A stretch of 64,000 nt of DNA. Source: Paraburkholderia phenoliruptrix. Lineage in GTDB: Bacteria; Pseudomonadota; Gammaproteobacteria; Burkholderiales; Burkholderiaceae. The DNA is taken from assembly GCF_902859825.1 (NCBI RefSeq), contig NZ_CADIKB010000005.1:1-64000 (forward strand). Reading direction: 5' to 3'. Shown piece after piece: positions 16,434-25,548 of the stretch. The notes under the pieces are model-generated. The model was not told the DNA's origin. It searched no databases and was given only the letters and a program-made list of their open reading frames with translations. Position 1 is the stretch's first letter, and each line of letters opens with the position of its first letter. The translations under genes were made by a program, and so were the position numbers.

Positions 16434-17539
16434 TGAATCGAGCCCGCCTTTCAGCCGATGCAGCGGCCCGCACGGAGCCCGCGCGCGCGTTCGTCTCGCC
16501 TTCGCCCGCGCGCCGCGTATGGCAGCGGTTTCGCCAGCAACGGCTTGGCTACTGGAGCCTCTTCGTGTTTGTCGCGGCCTTCGTGGCGAGCCTCGCCGGT
16601 CCGCTGTGGTCCAACGACAAGCCGCTCGTGGTGCGCTATGACGGCCACTTGTATTTCCCGCTCTTTCACACTTACGCGGAAACCACGTTCGGCGGCGACT
16701 TCCCGACGCCCGCGGATTATCTCGACCCGTATATCAAACAGCGTTTCGATGCGCCGGGCAATTTCGCCGTGTACCCGCCGAACCATTACTACTACGACAC
16801 GCTCAACTATTTTTCGAAAGCACCTAACCCCGCGCCGCCGTCGCGCGAAAACTGGCTCGGCACCGACGATCGCGGCCGCGATCTGTTTGCGCGCCTGCTA
16901 TACGGCTTTCGCGTGTCGGTGGAATTCGGTCTCGTGCTGACGTTCATCGGCACGATACTCGGCATCGCGGCCGGCGCTGTCCAGGGTTATTTCGGAGGAC
17001 GTACCGATATCATCGGGCAGCGCCTGATCGAAATCTGGAGCGCGATGCCCGAGCTTTATCTGCTGATCATTTTCTCGTCCATCTTCGAGCCGGGTTTCGT
17101 TCTGCTGATCGTGCTGCTTTCGCTGTTCGGCTGGATCGGCTTGTCGGACTATGTGCGCGCGGAGTTTCTGCGCAATCGCCAGCAGGATTACGTGCGCGCG
17201 GCGAAGGCCATGGGGCTGTCGAACTGGCAGATCATGTGGCGGCACGTGCTGCCCAACAGTCTCACGCCGGTCATCACGTTCCTGCCGTTTCGCATGAGCG
17301 GCGCGATTCTCGCGCTGACGAGTCTCGACTTTCTCGGCCTCGGCGTGCCTTCGCCGACACCGAGCCTCGGCGAACTGCTCGCACAGGGCAAGGCGAATCT
17401 GGACGCGTGGTGGATCTCGCTGTCGACCTTCGGTGTGCTGGTCGCGATGCTGTTGCTGCTGACTTTCATGGGCGACGCGCTGCGCAACGCGCTCGACACC
17501 CGTATCTCCGATGCGATGCGCGCCGGAGGTAATCAGTGA
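16433..17539 (+). CDS. yejE: ABC transporter permease YejE
   Basis: A 368-residue second permease of the peptide importer. It has the N-terminal cytoplasmic segment with WQRFRQQRLGYWSLFVF and the YejE-typical insert PNHYYYDTLNYF before NWLGTDDRGRDLFARLLYGFR. The EAA loop is RAAKAMGLSNWQIMWRHVLPN. The start is placed at ATG 16433, one base into the yejB stop, because the longer open frame reads into yejB. The following ATPase gene begins GTGA over this stop, so translation is coupled along the operon. Confidence 0.93.
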   Translation: MNRARLSADAAARTEPARAFVSPSPARRVWQRFRQQRLGYWSLFVFVAAFVASLAGPLWSNDKPLVVRYDGHLYFPLFHTYAETTFGGDFPTPADYLDPYIKQRFDAPGNFAVYPPNHYYYDTLNYFSKAPNPAPPSRENWLGTDDRGRDLFARLLYGFRVSVEFGLVLTFIGTILGIAAGAVQGYFGGRTDIIGQRLIEIWSAMPELYLLIIFSSIFEPGFVLLIVLLSLFGWIGLSDYVRAEFLRNRQQDYVRAAKAMGLSNWQIMWRHVLPNSLTPVITFLPFRMSGAILALTSLDFLGLGVPSPTPSLGELLAQGKANLDAWWISLSTFGVLVAMLLLLTFMGDALRNALDTRISDAMRAGGNQ

Positions 17540-19188
17540 GCATGCAACGGCAAACCCATGCACCGCAGCACGACAGCGGCAACGGCGGGAGCGCTGTGCC
17601 GCTGCTGGAGCTGGATCACCTTCATGTGAGCTTCGGCGAAACGGTGGCCGTGAACGACGTCACGTTGACGATCCGGCGCGGCGAGCGCGTCGCGCTCGTC
17701 GGCGAATCGGGGTCGGGCAAGAGCGTGACGGCGCTGTCGGTCTTGCGTCTGTTGAGCGACGCCCAGGTGAGCGGCTCGATCCGTTTCGACGGCGAGGACC
17801 TGCTTGCCAAAAGCGAGCGTGAGATGCGCGGGCTGCGCGGCTCTGACATCGCGATGATCTTTCAGGAGCCGATGACGGCGCTCAATCCGCTCTACACGGT
17901 GGGCGATCAGATCGCGGAGACGATTGTGGTGCACGACGGCGTTTCGGCAGCGGAGGCCCGCAAGCGCGCGGTCGCATTGCTCGGACGCACGGGCATTCCC
18001 GAGCCGGGCAAGCGCGTGAACAGCTATCCGCACGAACTCTCGGGCGGTCAGCGGCAGCGCGCAATGATCGCCATGGCGCTCGCGTGCCGTCCGCGTCTAT
18101 TGCTCGCCGACGAACCGACCACCGCGCTCGACGTGACGATTCGCGCGCAGATCGTCGATCTGCTGCTGGAACTGCAGCATGACGAAGCCGAAAAGCGCGG
18201 CATGGCCGTGCTGCTGATCACGCATGACCTGAACCTCGTGCGCAACTTCGCCGAGCGTATCGCGGTGATGGAAAAGGGCGTGCTCGTCGAGAGCGGGCCG
18301 GTCGAGCAGGTGTTCGGCTCGCCGCAGCATCCCTACACGCAGCGGCTGCTCGCGAGCCGGCCGCAGCGGACCGTGGTGCCGGTGCTGCCCATTGCGCCGG
18401 TGCTGCTGGAAGCCCGCGACGTGTCCGTCGATTTCAAAACGAAGCTGCCGGGGTTTGCCGGCTGGTTCCGCTCGGGGCGCTTTCGCGCCGTCGCCGATGC
18501 GAGCGTTTCGCTGCGGCAGGGCGAGACGCTCGGGATCGTCGGCGAATCCGGTTCGGGCAAGTCGACGCTCGCCATGGCCCTGCTCGGCCTGCAGCGCACG
18601 GCGCACGGCGAGATCGAATTCCAGGGCAGGGCGCTGGGCAGCTACCGCGGCACGGAACAGACCGCGTTGCGCTCGAACATGCAGGTGGTGTTTCAGGACC
18701 CTTTCAGCTCGCTTTCGCCGCGCCAGACCATCGAGCGGATCGTCGGCGAGGGATTGGCGCTGCACCAGCCGCAAATGTCGGCGCAGGCGCGCCGCGACAA
18801 GGTGCTGGCGGTCTTGCGCGAGGTCGGCATCGACCGCACGGCGCTGCTGCGCTATCCGCATGAGTTCTCCGGCGGCCAGCGGCAGCGCATCGCCATCGCG
18901 CGCGCGCTGGTGGTCGAACCGCGCATTCTGATCCTCGATGAGCCCACCAGCGCGCTCGACGTCTCCATTCAGCAGCAAGTGCTGAAACTGCTGGCCGGGT
19001 TGCAACAGAAGTACAACCTCGGCTTCGTTTTCATCAGCCACGACCTGGCTGTGATCGGGGCGATGGCGCACCGCGTGGCGGTCATGCAAAACGGTTCTAT
19101 CGTCGAAAGTGGAGACGTTGAGAAAATCTTTGCGACCCCTTCGCACCCGTACACTCGAAAGCTCCTGAAAGCCGCGCTCGACCGTTGA
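17536..19188 (+). CDS. yejF: Dual-domain ABC ATPase YejF
   Basis: A 550-residue protein with two complete ABC domains, which power the YejBE channel. Each half has a Walker A (GESGSGKS, near residues 55 and 337), an ABC signature (LSGGQRQR and FSGGQRQR) and a Walker B (LLLADEPT and ILILDEPT). The peptide-transporter C-terminal signature HPYTQRLL / HPYTRKLL follows each domain. GTG 17536 is chosen over ATG 17542 because GGAGGT lies 5 bases upstream of the GTG. The gene ends the operon; a weak hairpin (CACCC/GGGTG) follows. Confidence 0.93.
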   Translation: MSMQRQTHAPQHDSGNGGSAVPLLELDHLHVSFGETVAVNDVTLTIRRGERVALVGESGSGKSVTALSVLRLLSDAQVSGSIRFDGEDLLAKSEREMRGLRGSDIAMIFQEPMTALNPLYTVGDQIAETIVVHDGVSAAEARKRAVALLGRTGIPEPGKRVNSYPHELSGGQRQRAMIAMALACRPRLLLADEPTTALDVTIRAQIVDLLLELQHDEAEKRGMAVLLITHDLNLVRNFAERIAVMEKGVLVESGPVEQVFGSPQHPYTQRLLASRPQRTVVPVLPIAPVLLEARDVSVDFKTKLPGFAGWFRSGRFRAVADASVSLRQGETLGIVGESGSGKSTLAMALLGLQRTAHGEIEFQGRALGSYRGTEQTALRSNMQVVFQDPFSSLSPRQTIERIVGEGLALHQPQMSAQARRDKVLAVLREVGIDRTALLRYPHEFSGGQRQRIAIARALVVEPRILILDEPTSALDVSIQQQVLKLLAGLQQKYNLGFVFISHDLAVIGAMAHRVAVMQNGSIVESGDVEKIFATPSHPYTRKLLKAALDR

Positions 19189-19243
19189 TTTTTCACCCTT
19201 TCACCAATTGGGTGCGCCTCTCGATTGTATTTTTCTATTTGTT

Positions 19244-19272
19244 TTGACACATGAATACTTACTGGCTAGTAT
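19244..19272 (+). promoter_or_regulatory. Sigma70 promoter TTGACA-N17-TAGTAT for the NlpC/P60 gene
   Basis: The -35 TTGACA (19244-19249) is perfect, the spacer is the ideal 17 bases, and the -10 is TAGTAT (19267-19272). The expected start near 19279 gives a leader of about 45 bases before ATG 19326. It separates this gene from the yej operon. Confidence 0.75.
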
Positions 19273-19325
19273 CGACCAAACTTTTTTCCGTAGACCCCTG
19301 ATTCTTTAGCAAAAACTACCGACCA

Positions 19326-19991
19326 ATGCAGCACAGAAATCTGACCCAGGCTTGCACGCGCGCCGTCGCCGGGATGTTCATTGGCGTCTTGATCGCAGCA
19401 GCTCCCGGCGCTTTCGCCGACGAAGTAAGCAGTTTCAATCAGAATGCCTCATTTTCGCCGAGCACTCCGGCGAATTCCCCGTCCTCTTCCAGCTCGCAGT
19501 CCGTCGGCGGCAACACCGACAGCAGCGCGAAATCGTTCCTGTCGGGCATGGCCGGCAAGGCGGGCGATGTCGTCGTCGGCGCGCTGAATATGATCGGCGT
19601 ACGCTACCGCTGGGGTGGCAATACGCCTGATTCCGGGCTCGATTGCAGCGGCTTCGTGCGCTACGTGTTCCAGGACACGCTGGGCATGGCGCTGCCGCGC
19701 CGCGCCGAGGAAATGAGCCGCGTCGGCGAAAAGGTCCGCGTGAGCGATCTGAAGCCGGGTGACTTGGTGTTCTTCAACACCATGCGCCGCACGTTCTCGC
19801 ACGTGGGCATCTATATCGGCGACAACAAGTTCGTGCATTCGCCGTCCACCGGCAGCACGATCCGCGTCGACGACATGGATGACGGCTACTGGGAAAAGCG
19901 CTTCACCGGCGCGCGCCGGATCGAGACGTCGTACCAGAGCGGCGAAGACCTGCGCAAGCGCGTGAATGCGACGATCGGCGGAAACAACTGA
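19326..19991 (+). CDS. NlpC/P60 (C40) family peptidoglycan hydrolase
   Basis: A 221-residue secreted protein. The signal peptide ends APGAFA before DEVSSFNQ. A serine/asparagine-rich linker (about 35-70) precedes the catalytic domain (about 80-205). The catalytic triad is visible: C107 in LDCSGFV, H159 in FSHVGIYIG and H171 in FVHSPS, with the preceding RYRWGGNTPDSG typical of the fold. Family members cut the gamma-D-Glu-meso-diaminopimelate bond in peptide stems. Its neighbour, the yej peptide importer, could recover the muropeptide fragments, but the separate promoter means only a loose link. Confidence 0.92.
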   Translation: MQHRNLTQACTRAVAGMFIGVLIAAAPGAFADEVSSFNQNASFSPSTPANSPSSSSSQSVGGNTDSSAKSFLSGMAGKAGDVVVGALNMIGVRYRWGGNTPDSGLDCSGFVRYVFQDTLGMALPRRAEEMSRVGEKVRVSDLKPGDLVFFNTMRRTFSHVGIYIGDNKFVHSPSTGSTIRVDDMDDGYWEKRFTGARRIETSYQSGEDLRKRVNATIGGNN

Positions 19992-20040
19992 TTTTTGCCG
20001 CCAGGCGGTGCAGGCGCACCGCCTGGAGCCGAAGCCACAA

Positions 20041-20075
20041 AAAAAAGGCCTGCTTCGAAAGAAGCAGGCTTTTTT
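20041..20075. terminator. Bidirectional intrinsic terminator between the NlpC/P60 and patatin genes
   Basis: A 9-bp stem, GCCTGCTTC-GAAA-GAAGCAGGC, flanked by an A run on the left and a T run on the right, so it can end transcription from both convergent genes. Confidence 0.9.
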
Positions 20076-20141
20076 GTTGACAGCCCGTCTACGGATGAGG
20101 CCGTGCGCAGCCGCGACTGGCGGCCGCGATGCCTGACCTCG

Positions 20142-21113
20142 CTAAACCGCCGCGCGGCTCGCCGTCAGCTTGCGTTGCAGCTCCGGCATGATCTTCGCGA
20201 CGGCTTCTTCGCCGGCGAGAATTGCGGCGTTGCGCTGCGAGAAGTCGCTGCCGCTCATGGCCGCGAGATTCGGCCGGATCACGACGTCGGCGTATTTGTC
20301 GAGTTCATAGGCTTTGATGGTCTGGCCCATGATCGTGAAAGTCTGCATGAGCACGTCGAACGAGCTGGCTGTGAGGCCGCTTTCCGGGCGCTGCGAAATA
20401 TCCACCGCGATCACGAAGTCCGCGCCCATCTTGCGTGCGAACGATGCGGGCACCGGACTCACGAGACCGCCGTCCACGTATTCATGCCCGCCGATTTTCA
20501 CCGGCTCGAAAATGGACGGCACGCTGCATGACGCCCGCACCGCCACGCCCGTATTGCCGCGCTGAAAGAGAATGGGCTGGCCGGTTTTCAGGTCGGTGGC
20601 GACGACGCCGAGCGGCTTCACCATTTTCTCGATCGGCCGATTGTTGAGCGTCGTATTCAGATAATTCTGCAGCGCGATGCCTTGCAGCAGGCCGCGCGTG
20701 CGAAACGGCATCGCCCAGTCGCTGATCGACGCTTCGTCCATGGTCAGTGCGAGCTTGTTCAGCGCGAAGCCGTTCATGCCCGACGCATAGAGCGCGCCGA
20801 CCACCGACCCGGCGCTCGTGCCGGCGACGAGGTCCACCTGAATATTGCGCGCCTCCAGCGCCTTGATCACGCCGATGTGCGCGAAACCGCGCGCCGCGCC
20901 GCCGCCTAGCGCGAGCGCGACGCGAAGCGGGCGCTGCGGCTTGTCGAGCGGCGGGGTGCTCGTGCCTGGTGTGGCGGTGCCATTCGACGTCGACATTCCG
21001 TCGATTTTGCTGCCGGCCGTGGTGCAGGCGGCCAGCACCGCTGAGGCGGCGGCGAGCGAAAAGTTGCGACGGCCGAAACGAGGTGATGAAGGTTTCAACG
21101 AATTCTCCAGCAA
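20142..21113 (-). CDS. Patatin-like phospholipase lipoprotein (RssA-like)
   Basis: A 323-residue serine hydrolase. The N-terminus has a twin-arginine-like RRNFSLAAASAVLAAC with the lipobox cysteine at C30, so it is probably a lipoprotein, possibly Tat-exported. The patatin domain starts at about 63. It has the oxyanion loop GGGAARG (70-76), the nucleophile elbow GTSAGS with S100, and the dyad aspartate D214 in YVDGGLVSP. Predicted activity is acyl-ester hydrolysis of phospholipids at the envelope. Distinct from the single-domain cytoplasmic RssA by its export signal. Confidence 0.9.
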   Translation of the reverse strand: MLENSLKPSSPRFGRRNFSLAAASAVLAACTTAGSKIDGMSTSNGTATPGTSTPPLDKPQRPLRVALALGGGAARGFAHIGVIKALEARNIQVDLVAGTSAGSVVGALYASGMNGFALNKLALTMDEASISDWAMPFRTRGLLQGIALQNYLNTTLNNRPIEKMVKPLGVVATDLKTGQPILFQRGNTGVAVRASCSVPSIFEPVKIGGHEYVDGGLVSPVPASFARKMGADFVIAVDISQRPESGLTASSFDVLMQTFTIMGQTIKAYELDKYADVVIRPNLAAMSGSDFSQRNAAILAGEEAVAKIMPELQRKLTASRAAV

Positions 21114-21536
21114 CGGCGCAGGCGGCGTGACGGGCGCCGCCTCGTGCCGCGATCAGGCAAAGGTCGAGGCGACCGCGATGAGCGGTTTCATGCGCGCGGG
21201 CGGCGTGTGTGCCCTGGCGCGCGCACATCATAAAGCAAAGGGGCGCGGGCGCGCGGGCCTGTAATGAAACGTTGCAGAGACACCGCCTCTGGGCGACAGC
21301 ACGCGATCAGGACGCCTACAGGGCACCATTCGGGACGCAATCACGACACCACGGAGACGCCCCGCCTGGCCGTTCGGATGAGGGCGGCGCGCCGCTCTCG
21401 AAAGGTATAATTCGGCTCTTGCTTTGATTCCTTCGTGTCCATGCACGGCTGTCGTCCCGCTGCATGGACGCGGTTCGCTGCCGCGCCTGACTGGCTGTAT
21501 CTGTCCGGCGCCGGCGCCCGTCTTCGAGTAACGCTA
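21114..21536. other. Divergent intergenic region before gltX
   Basis: There are 423 bases between the patatin start and gltX. No gene is supported. A -10 box (TATAAT, 21406-21411) points toward gltX and would give a leader of about 120 bases. Its -35 region is GC-rich and does not match consensus. A purine/GC simple stretch is at 21237-21262. Confidence 0.5.
21406..21411 (+). promoter_or_regulatory. Candidate -10 box (TATAAT) for gltX
   Basis: An exact TATAAT 125 bases before the gltX ATG, without a recognisable -35 at 16-18 bases upstream. It is plausible because it is the only consensus-like box in a very GC-rich intergenic region. Confidence 0.4.
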
Positions 21537-22946
21537 ATGACCACCTCCGTTCGCACCCGTTTCGCACCGAGTCCCACCGGCTTCATTCACCTCGGCAACA
21601 TCCGCTCCGCGCTTTATCCGTGGGCGTTCGCGCGCAAGATGAAAGGGACCTTCGTACTGCGGATCGAGGACACGGACGTCGAGCGTTCCACCACTGAATC
21701 CGTCGACGCCATCCTGGAAGGCATGGAATGGCTCGGCCTCGATTTCGACGAAGGCCCGTTCTACCAGATGCAGCGCATGGACCGCTACCGCGAAGTGCTT
21801 CAGCAGATGCGCGACGCGGGGCTCGTGTATCCGTGCTACATGTCGACCGAAGAACTCGACGCGCTGCGCGAGCGCCAGCGCGAGGCCGGCGAAAAACCGC
21901 GCTACGACGGCACGTGGCGTCCCGAGCCGGGCAAGGTGTTGCCCGAGCCGCCGGCGGGCGTGCAGCCGGTGCTGCGCTTCCGTAATCCGCTCACCGGCAC
22001 GGTGGCCTGGGACGACGCGGTGAAAGGGCGCATCGAAATCTCGAACGAGGAGCTGGACGACCTCGTGATCGCGCGGCCGGACGGCACGCCGACCTACAAC
22101 TTCTGTGTGGTGGTGGACGATCTGGACATGCGCATCACGCACGTGATTCGCGGCGACGATCACGTGAACAACACGCCGCGGCAGATCAATATTCTGCGCG
22201 CACTCGGCGGCGAGCCGCCGGTGTACGCGCACTTGCCGACCGTGCTCAACGAGCAGGGCGAAAAGATGAGCAAGCGTCACGGCGCGATGAGCGTAATGGG
22301 CTATCGCGACGCCGGCTACCTGCCCGAGGCCGTGGTGAACTATCTCGCGCGCCTCGGCTGGTCGCATGGCGACGCGGAGATTTTCTCGCGTGAGCAGTTT
22401 GTCGAATGGTTCGATCTGGAACATCTCGGCAAGTCGCCGGCGCAGTACGACCACGACAAGCTCAACTGGCTCAACGCGCATTACATCAAGGAAGCGGACA
22501 ACGCGCGCCTTGCCGGCCTCGCGCGGCCGTTCCTCGCCGAACTGGGTATCGACGAGGCGGCCATCGCGCAAGGCGCCGACCTGAGCGCCGTGGTGGGCTT
22601 GCTGAAGGACCGCGCGTCCACGGTCAAGGAGATTGCAGAGAGCGCGGCGATGTTCTATCGCACGCCCGCCCCGGATGCGGAAGCCCTCGCGCAACATGTG
22701 ACCGACGCAGTGCGCCCGGCGCTCGGCGAGCTGGCTGCCGCGTTGAAGACCGTCGAGTGGACCAAGGAGGCGATCGCCGCCGCGCTCAAGGCCACGCTTT
22801 CCGCGCACAAGCTGAAGATGCCGCAACTCGCCATGCCGGTTCGTCTGCTGGTGGCGGGCACGACGCATACGCCGTCTATCGATACGGTGCTGATGCTGTT
22901 CGGCCGCGATGTGGTGGTGAGCCGTATCGAGAAAGCGCTGGCATAA
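21537..22946 (+). CDS. gltX: Glutamyl-tRNA synthetase
   Basis: A 469-residue class I aminoacyl-tRNA synthetase that charges tRNA-Glu. It has the HIGH-equivalent segment [14 protein letters not shown] at the N-terminus and KMSKRHG near residue 243. The C-terminal anticodon-binding helical domain has normal length. The start is ATG 21537 (MTTSVRTRF); the open frame continues to 21435 but those residues do not belong to the family. Two tRNA-Glu genes lie less than 1 kb downstream on the same strand. Confidence 0.97.
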   Translation: MTTSVRTRFAPSPTGFIHLGNIRSALYPWAFARKMKGTFVLRIEDTDVERSTTESVDAILEGMEWLGLDFDEGPFYQMQRMDRYREVLQQMRDAGLVYPCYMSTEELDALRERQREAGEKPRYDGTWRPEPGKVLPEPPAGVQPVLRFRNPLTGTVAWDDAVKGRIEISNEELDDLVIARPDGTPTYNFCVVVDDLDMRITHVIRGDDHVNNTPRQINILRALGGEPPVYAHLPTVLNEQGEKMSKRHGAMSVMGYRDAGYLPEAVVNYLARLGWSHGDAEIFSREQFVEWFDLEHLGKSPAQYDHDKLNWLNAHYIKEADNARLAGLARPFLAELGIDEAAIAQGADLSAVVGLLKDRASTVKEIAESAAMFYRTPAPDAEALAQHVTDAVRPALGELAAALKTVEWTKEAIAAALKATLSAHKLKMPQLAMPVRLLVAGTTHTPSIDTVLMLFGRDVVVSRIEKALA

Positions 22947-22995
22947 CGCGATCGCGGCACGCCTTGCCGGAGCGTTCGCGCGTGCGTTGAGAGGG

Positions 22996-23030
22996 ATTGC
23001 ATGCGTCTTTGGAAAAAAGTCGCATGCAAT
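22996..23030 (+). terminator. Long hairpin after gltX (possible terminator without a T run)
   Basis: A perfect 10-bp stem, ATTGCATGCG / CGCATGCAAT, with a 15-base loop. The hairpin lies 50 bases after the gltX stop but is not followed by a T run. It could be a weak terminator, an mRNA-stabilising end, or an operator upstream of the tRNA-Ala promoter. Confidence 0.4.
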
Positions 23031-23043
23031 TGCTCAAAGGGTA

Positions 23044-23072
23044 TTTACAAAGCGCAAATTGGCCTCTAGAAT
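23044..23072 (+). promoter_or_regulatory. Sigma70 promoter TTTACA-N17-TAGAAT for tRNA-Ala
   Basis: The -35 is TTTACA (23044-23049) and the -10 is TAGAAT (23067-23072), with an exact 17-base spacer. The tRNA begins 20 bases after the -10, which leaves a short 5' leader for RNase P. Confidence 0.75.
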
Positions 23073-23091
23073 CTCGTTTCTGTTCTGCAAG

Positions 23092-23167
<76 letters not shown>

Positions 23168-23346
23168 TCAGAGCAGAGTGAAGTCGTTCCGAAGTCTGGA
23201 ACTTGTAGCAAAAAAGACTTCCCAAACAGCAGTATCGTAGTTAAAATAGCGGTCTTCGCAGTTGACGAAGCGAATAACTGGCAAGCAGCTTCATGTTAGT
23301 TGATTCAAGGTCAGCGGTGAGTAAAAGACAGATCTGAAAAGATTAT
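23168..23346 (+). promoter_or_regulatory. Leader and probable promoter of the tRNA-Glu/Asp cluster
   Basis: No gene. A -10-like TAAAAT (23242-23247) with a weak TTCCCA (23219-23224) exactly 17 bases upstream could start the tRNA-Glu/Asp transcript. About 90 bases of leader follow, with a small CTTCG/CGAAG hairpin. Read-through from tRNA-Ala is also possible, since no terminator with a T run lies between. Confidence 0.4.
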
Positions 23347-23422
23347 GTCCCCTTCGTCTAGAGGCCTAGGACATCACCCTTTCACGGTGAGTACAGGGGT
23401 TCGAATCCCCTAGGGGACGCCA
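23347..23422 (+). tRNA. tRNA-Glu(TTC), copy 1
   Basis: 76 bases with encoded CCA. The acceptor stem is GTCCCCT/AGGGGAC, the anticodon loop CTTTCAC (TTC) and the T arm AGGGGTTCGAATCCCCT. It is identical to copy 2 at 23642. Confidence 0.97.
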
Positions 23423-23503
23423 AACATCGGCGTCGCTTTATGAAGTAAAGCAGCGCAGCTTGCAGAGAAATAACCGACGCTCGCAAGCCAGGGTGTAAAG
23501 ACT

Positions 23504-23580
23504 GGAGTGGTAGTTCAGTCGGTTAGAATACCGGCCTGTCACGCCGGGGGTCGCGGGTTCGAGTCCCGTCCACTCCGCCA
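23504..23580 (+). tRNA. tRNA-Asp(GTC), copy 1
   Basis: 77 bases with encoded CCA. The acceptor stem is GGAGTGG/CCACTCC and the anticodon stem CCGGC/GCCGG encloses CTGTCAC (GTC). It lies 81 bases after tRNA-Glu copy 1. Confidence 0.97.
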
Positions 23581-23584
23581 GACA

Positions 23585-23617
23585 AAGCCCGTTCATACAA
23601 ACTTGAACGGGCTTTTT
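23585..23617 (+). terminator. Terminator-like hairpin between the two tRNA-Glu/Asp units
   Basis: AAGCCCGTTC / GAACGGGCTT with a 10-base loop and a T run. Only 24 bases separate it from the next tRNA-Glu, too few for a separate full promoter. It must therefore be leaky, or it acts as a processing signal. Confidence 0.7.
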
Positions 23618-23641
23618 CATTAAAGGTGTAAGCAGTACGTT

Positions 23642-23717
23642 GTCCCCTTCGTCTAGAGGCCTAGGACATCACCCTTTCACGGTGAGTACAGGGGTTCGAA
23701 TCCCCTAGGGGACGCCA
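23642..23717 (+). tRNA. tRNA-Glu(TTC), copy 2
   Basis: 76 bases with encoded CCA, identical to copy 1 (23347-23422). It belongs to the second unit of a tandem Glu-Asp duplication. Confidence 0.97.
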
Positions 23718-23767
23718 GAACATCGGCGTCGTTCGGTAGGAAGTTGAACGGTGCAGTGTGAAAATCT

Positions 23768-23844
23768 GGAGCGGTAGTTCAGTTGGTTAGAATACCGGCC
23801 TGTCACGCCGGGGGTCGCGGGTTCGAGTCCCGTCCGCTCCGCCA
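23768..23844 (+). tRNA. tRNA-Asp(GTC), copy 2
   Basis: 77 bases with encoded CCA. It differs from copy 1 at acceptor pair 5:68 (T-A changed to C-G on both strands of the stem) and by one C to T in the D arm. The compensated change argues that both copies are functional. Confidence 0.97.
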
Positions 23845-23853
23845 GATTTGAAA

Positions 23854-23884
23854 AGCCCACTTCGAAAGGAGTGGGCTTTTTTTA
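23854..23884 (+). terminator. Intrinsic terminator of the tRNA cluster
   Basis: AGCCCACT / AGTGGGCT with an 8-base loop, followed by a run of seven T, 10 bases after tRNA-Asp copy 2. Confidence 0.9.
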
Positions 23885-23986
23885 TTTCCGCTGCCTGCCG
23901 GCCTGGCTATGCTCGGGACAAACAGCCATTGCCAGCGCGCGCGGCCTGTTTTACCGTTTATCCCGACTTCTCTTCGTCGTGCCGCC

Positions 23987-24451
23987 ATGTTCGATCCAAC
24001 CGAAGCTCCGTCACCGTTCCATCTGCGCAAAGCCAGCATGGACGATTTCGAGTTCGCCGAGGCGCTGACTCACGGCAACATGGGCGGCTACTATCAGCGG
24101 CATCATCTTGTCTGGCGCGGCGATCTCTTTCTCGGCAGCTGGCGCGAGTCGGAAAACTTCATCCTCGAAATGGACGGCAAGGCGATCGGCGTGCTACGCA
24201 TCACGCAGGAGGGCGATTCGCTGCATATTCGCGACGTGCAGATCGCGGAAGGCTACCGGCGGCTCGGCGCCGGCACCTATCTGCTCGACATGTCGCACCA
24301 ATGGGCGCGCGAGCGCGGTCTGCGCGAACTGCAGTTGCGCGTGTTCGTCGACAACCCCGCGGCACGGCTCTATCAGCGCAAGGGCTACAAGCTCGCCGGG
24401 CCGCGGCTCGCGCAGCTTGGCGCGATCCGTCATCTGGCGCGGCGGGTTTGA
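23987..24451 (+). CDS. GNAT-family N-acetyltransferase
   Basis: A 154-residue acetyltransferase. The acetyl-CoA-binding motif A is visible as VQIAEGYRRLGAGTYLLDMSHQWA (Q/R-x-x-G-x-G/A type), followed by LQLRVFVDNPAARLYQRKGYKLAG, the usual beta5-alpha4 segment. The substrate is unknown. The start is set at ATG 23987 (MFDPTEAPSP), because upstream residues overlap the tRNA terminator region and are not family-like. It converges on the AraC-type regulator, with only 15 bases between the stops. Confidence 0.85.
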   Translation: MFDPTEAPSPFHLRKASMDDFEFAEALTHGNMGGYYQRHHLVWRGDLFLGSWRESENFILEMDGKAIGVLRITQEGDSLHIRDVQIAEGYRRLGAGTYLLDMSHQWARERGLRELQLRVFVDNPAARLYQRKGYKLAGPRLAQLGAIRHLARRV

Positions 24452-24466
24452 CGTGACGATTCGCGT

Positions 24467-25381
24467 TTAGCGGTGCGCGTCGCCGCGCGCGTCCGCATAG
24501 TTCGACGCCCTCTCTTCAACGCGTGCATCCGCAGAAACGGCGTCGTTGGCGCTTCCGTCATTTTCCAGCCGATGTTCCGAGCCACGTTCGATAAACGCGC
24601 GCGGACTTTCGCCAAAGGCCCGGCGAAACATCGCGGAAAACGCGCTCTGGCTCTGATAGCCCAACTCCTGCGCGACATGGGAGAGCGGCCGCCCCTGGCT
24701 TAGCAAAGGGATCGCGCGCGCCAGAATCGCCTGTTGCCGCCACTGCGAAAAACTCACGCCGAGTTCCTGGCGGAAGAGCCGCGCGATGGTGCGCGTACTG
24801 GCGCCGACGCTCGCCGCCCATTGTTCGAGCGACTCGGCGGGCGTCGGATCGGCGATCACCGCCTCGCACAGCGCACGCAGGCGCTTTTCGTTCGGCATCG
24901 GCACGGAAAGGGGCAGCGGTTCGGAGCGCGTCAGCTCGTCGAGCGCGAGTGCGCCCAGCAGGCGTTCGCGCTCGGGCGAGATGCCGGGCGTATCCAGCGC
25001 GGCAATCACCTCGCGCAGCAGGTTCGAGACTTCGACCACGCGCGGCGCGTCGAGCCCCGCGGGCACCGCGTTTTCGGTGATGTACAGCGTGCGCAGAAAC
25101 GCATCCTCCACGGCCACGACCTCGTGCGTGACATGCGGCGGCACCCAGATCGCGCGCGAGGGCGGCACCATCCACGTGGTGCCGGTCGTGGCCACCCGCA
25201 GCACGCCGCGCGGCGCGTACGCGACCTGCGCCCACGCATGCTGATGACGCGCGAAATGCGAACCCATGGGCATGGGACGCGAGCGCACGCGAATGGGGTG
25301 CGCTTCGTTCGGCTGGAATTCTGGCGGCGTGTCGGTCAGGCTGACGAAGCTCGACCGGTCCGAACCGGCGTACGGAGTCAT
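24467..25381 (-). CDS. AraC-family transcriptional regulator with N-terminal cupin domain
   Basis: A 304-residue regulator. The N-terminal cupin (about 20-110) includes HFARHQHAWAQVAYAPRGVLRV and the PPSRAIWVPPHVTHEV segment. The C-terminal double helix-turn-helix (about 175-280) includes WAASVGASTRTIARLFRQELGVSFSQWRQQ and AQELGYQSQSAFSAMFRRAFGESPR. This arrangement is common in Burkholderia regulators of efflux or catabolic genes; the inducer is unknown. The start chosen is ATG 25381 (MTPYAGS); an upstream ATG at 25474 would add a basic repetitive segment (SPRFVSPRF) unlike the family. Divergent from the gamma-glutamylcyclotransferase gene. Confidence 0.88.
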   Translation of the reverse strand: MTPYAGSDRSSFVSLTDTPPEFQPNEAHPIRVRSRPMPMGSHFARHQHAWAQVAYAPRGVLRVATTGTTWMVPPSRAIWVPPHVTHEVVAVEDAFLRTLYITENAVPAGLDAPRVVEVSNLLREVIAALDTPGISPERERLLGALALDELTRSEPLPLSVPMPNEKRLRALCEAVIADPTPAESLEQWAASVGASTRTIARLFRQELGVSFSQWRQQAILARAIPLLSQGRPLSHVAQELGYQSQSAFSAMFRRAFGESPRAFIERGSEHRLENDGSANDAVSADARVEERASNYADARGDAHR

Positions 25382-25548
25382 GACAAAGGTCGATCCAAAA
25401 AACGAAACGCCACAAATGAAACGCGGCGAAACGAAGCGCGGCGATATGAAGCGCAATCGCGGGCGGGTTTCCATTGTAGAGCGTGCGCGCTTTTCGCCGT
25501 TGCATAATGGCGGGATTGTCGACCCCTACTCGAGGAGCACGAACGACG

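Noticed and set aside
23347..23844. Repeated blocks that could suggest a CRISPR array or mobile element
   Set aside because: The repeats are two tRNA-Glu and two tRNA-Asp genes with full cloverleaves; spacing and length do not fit CRISPR, and no integrase or attachment duplicate is seen.
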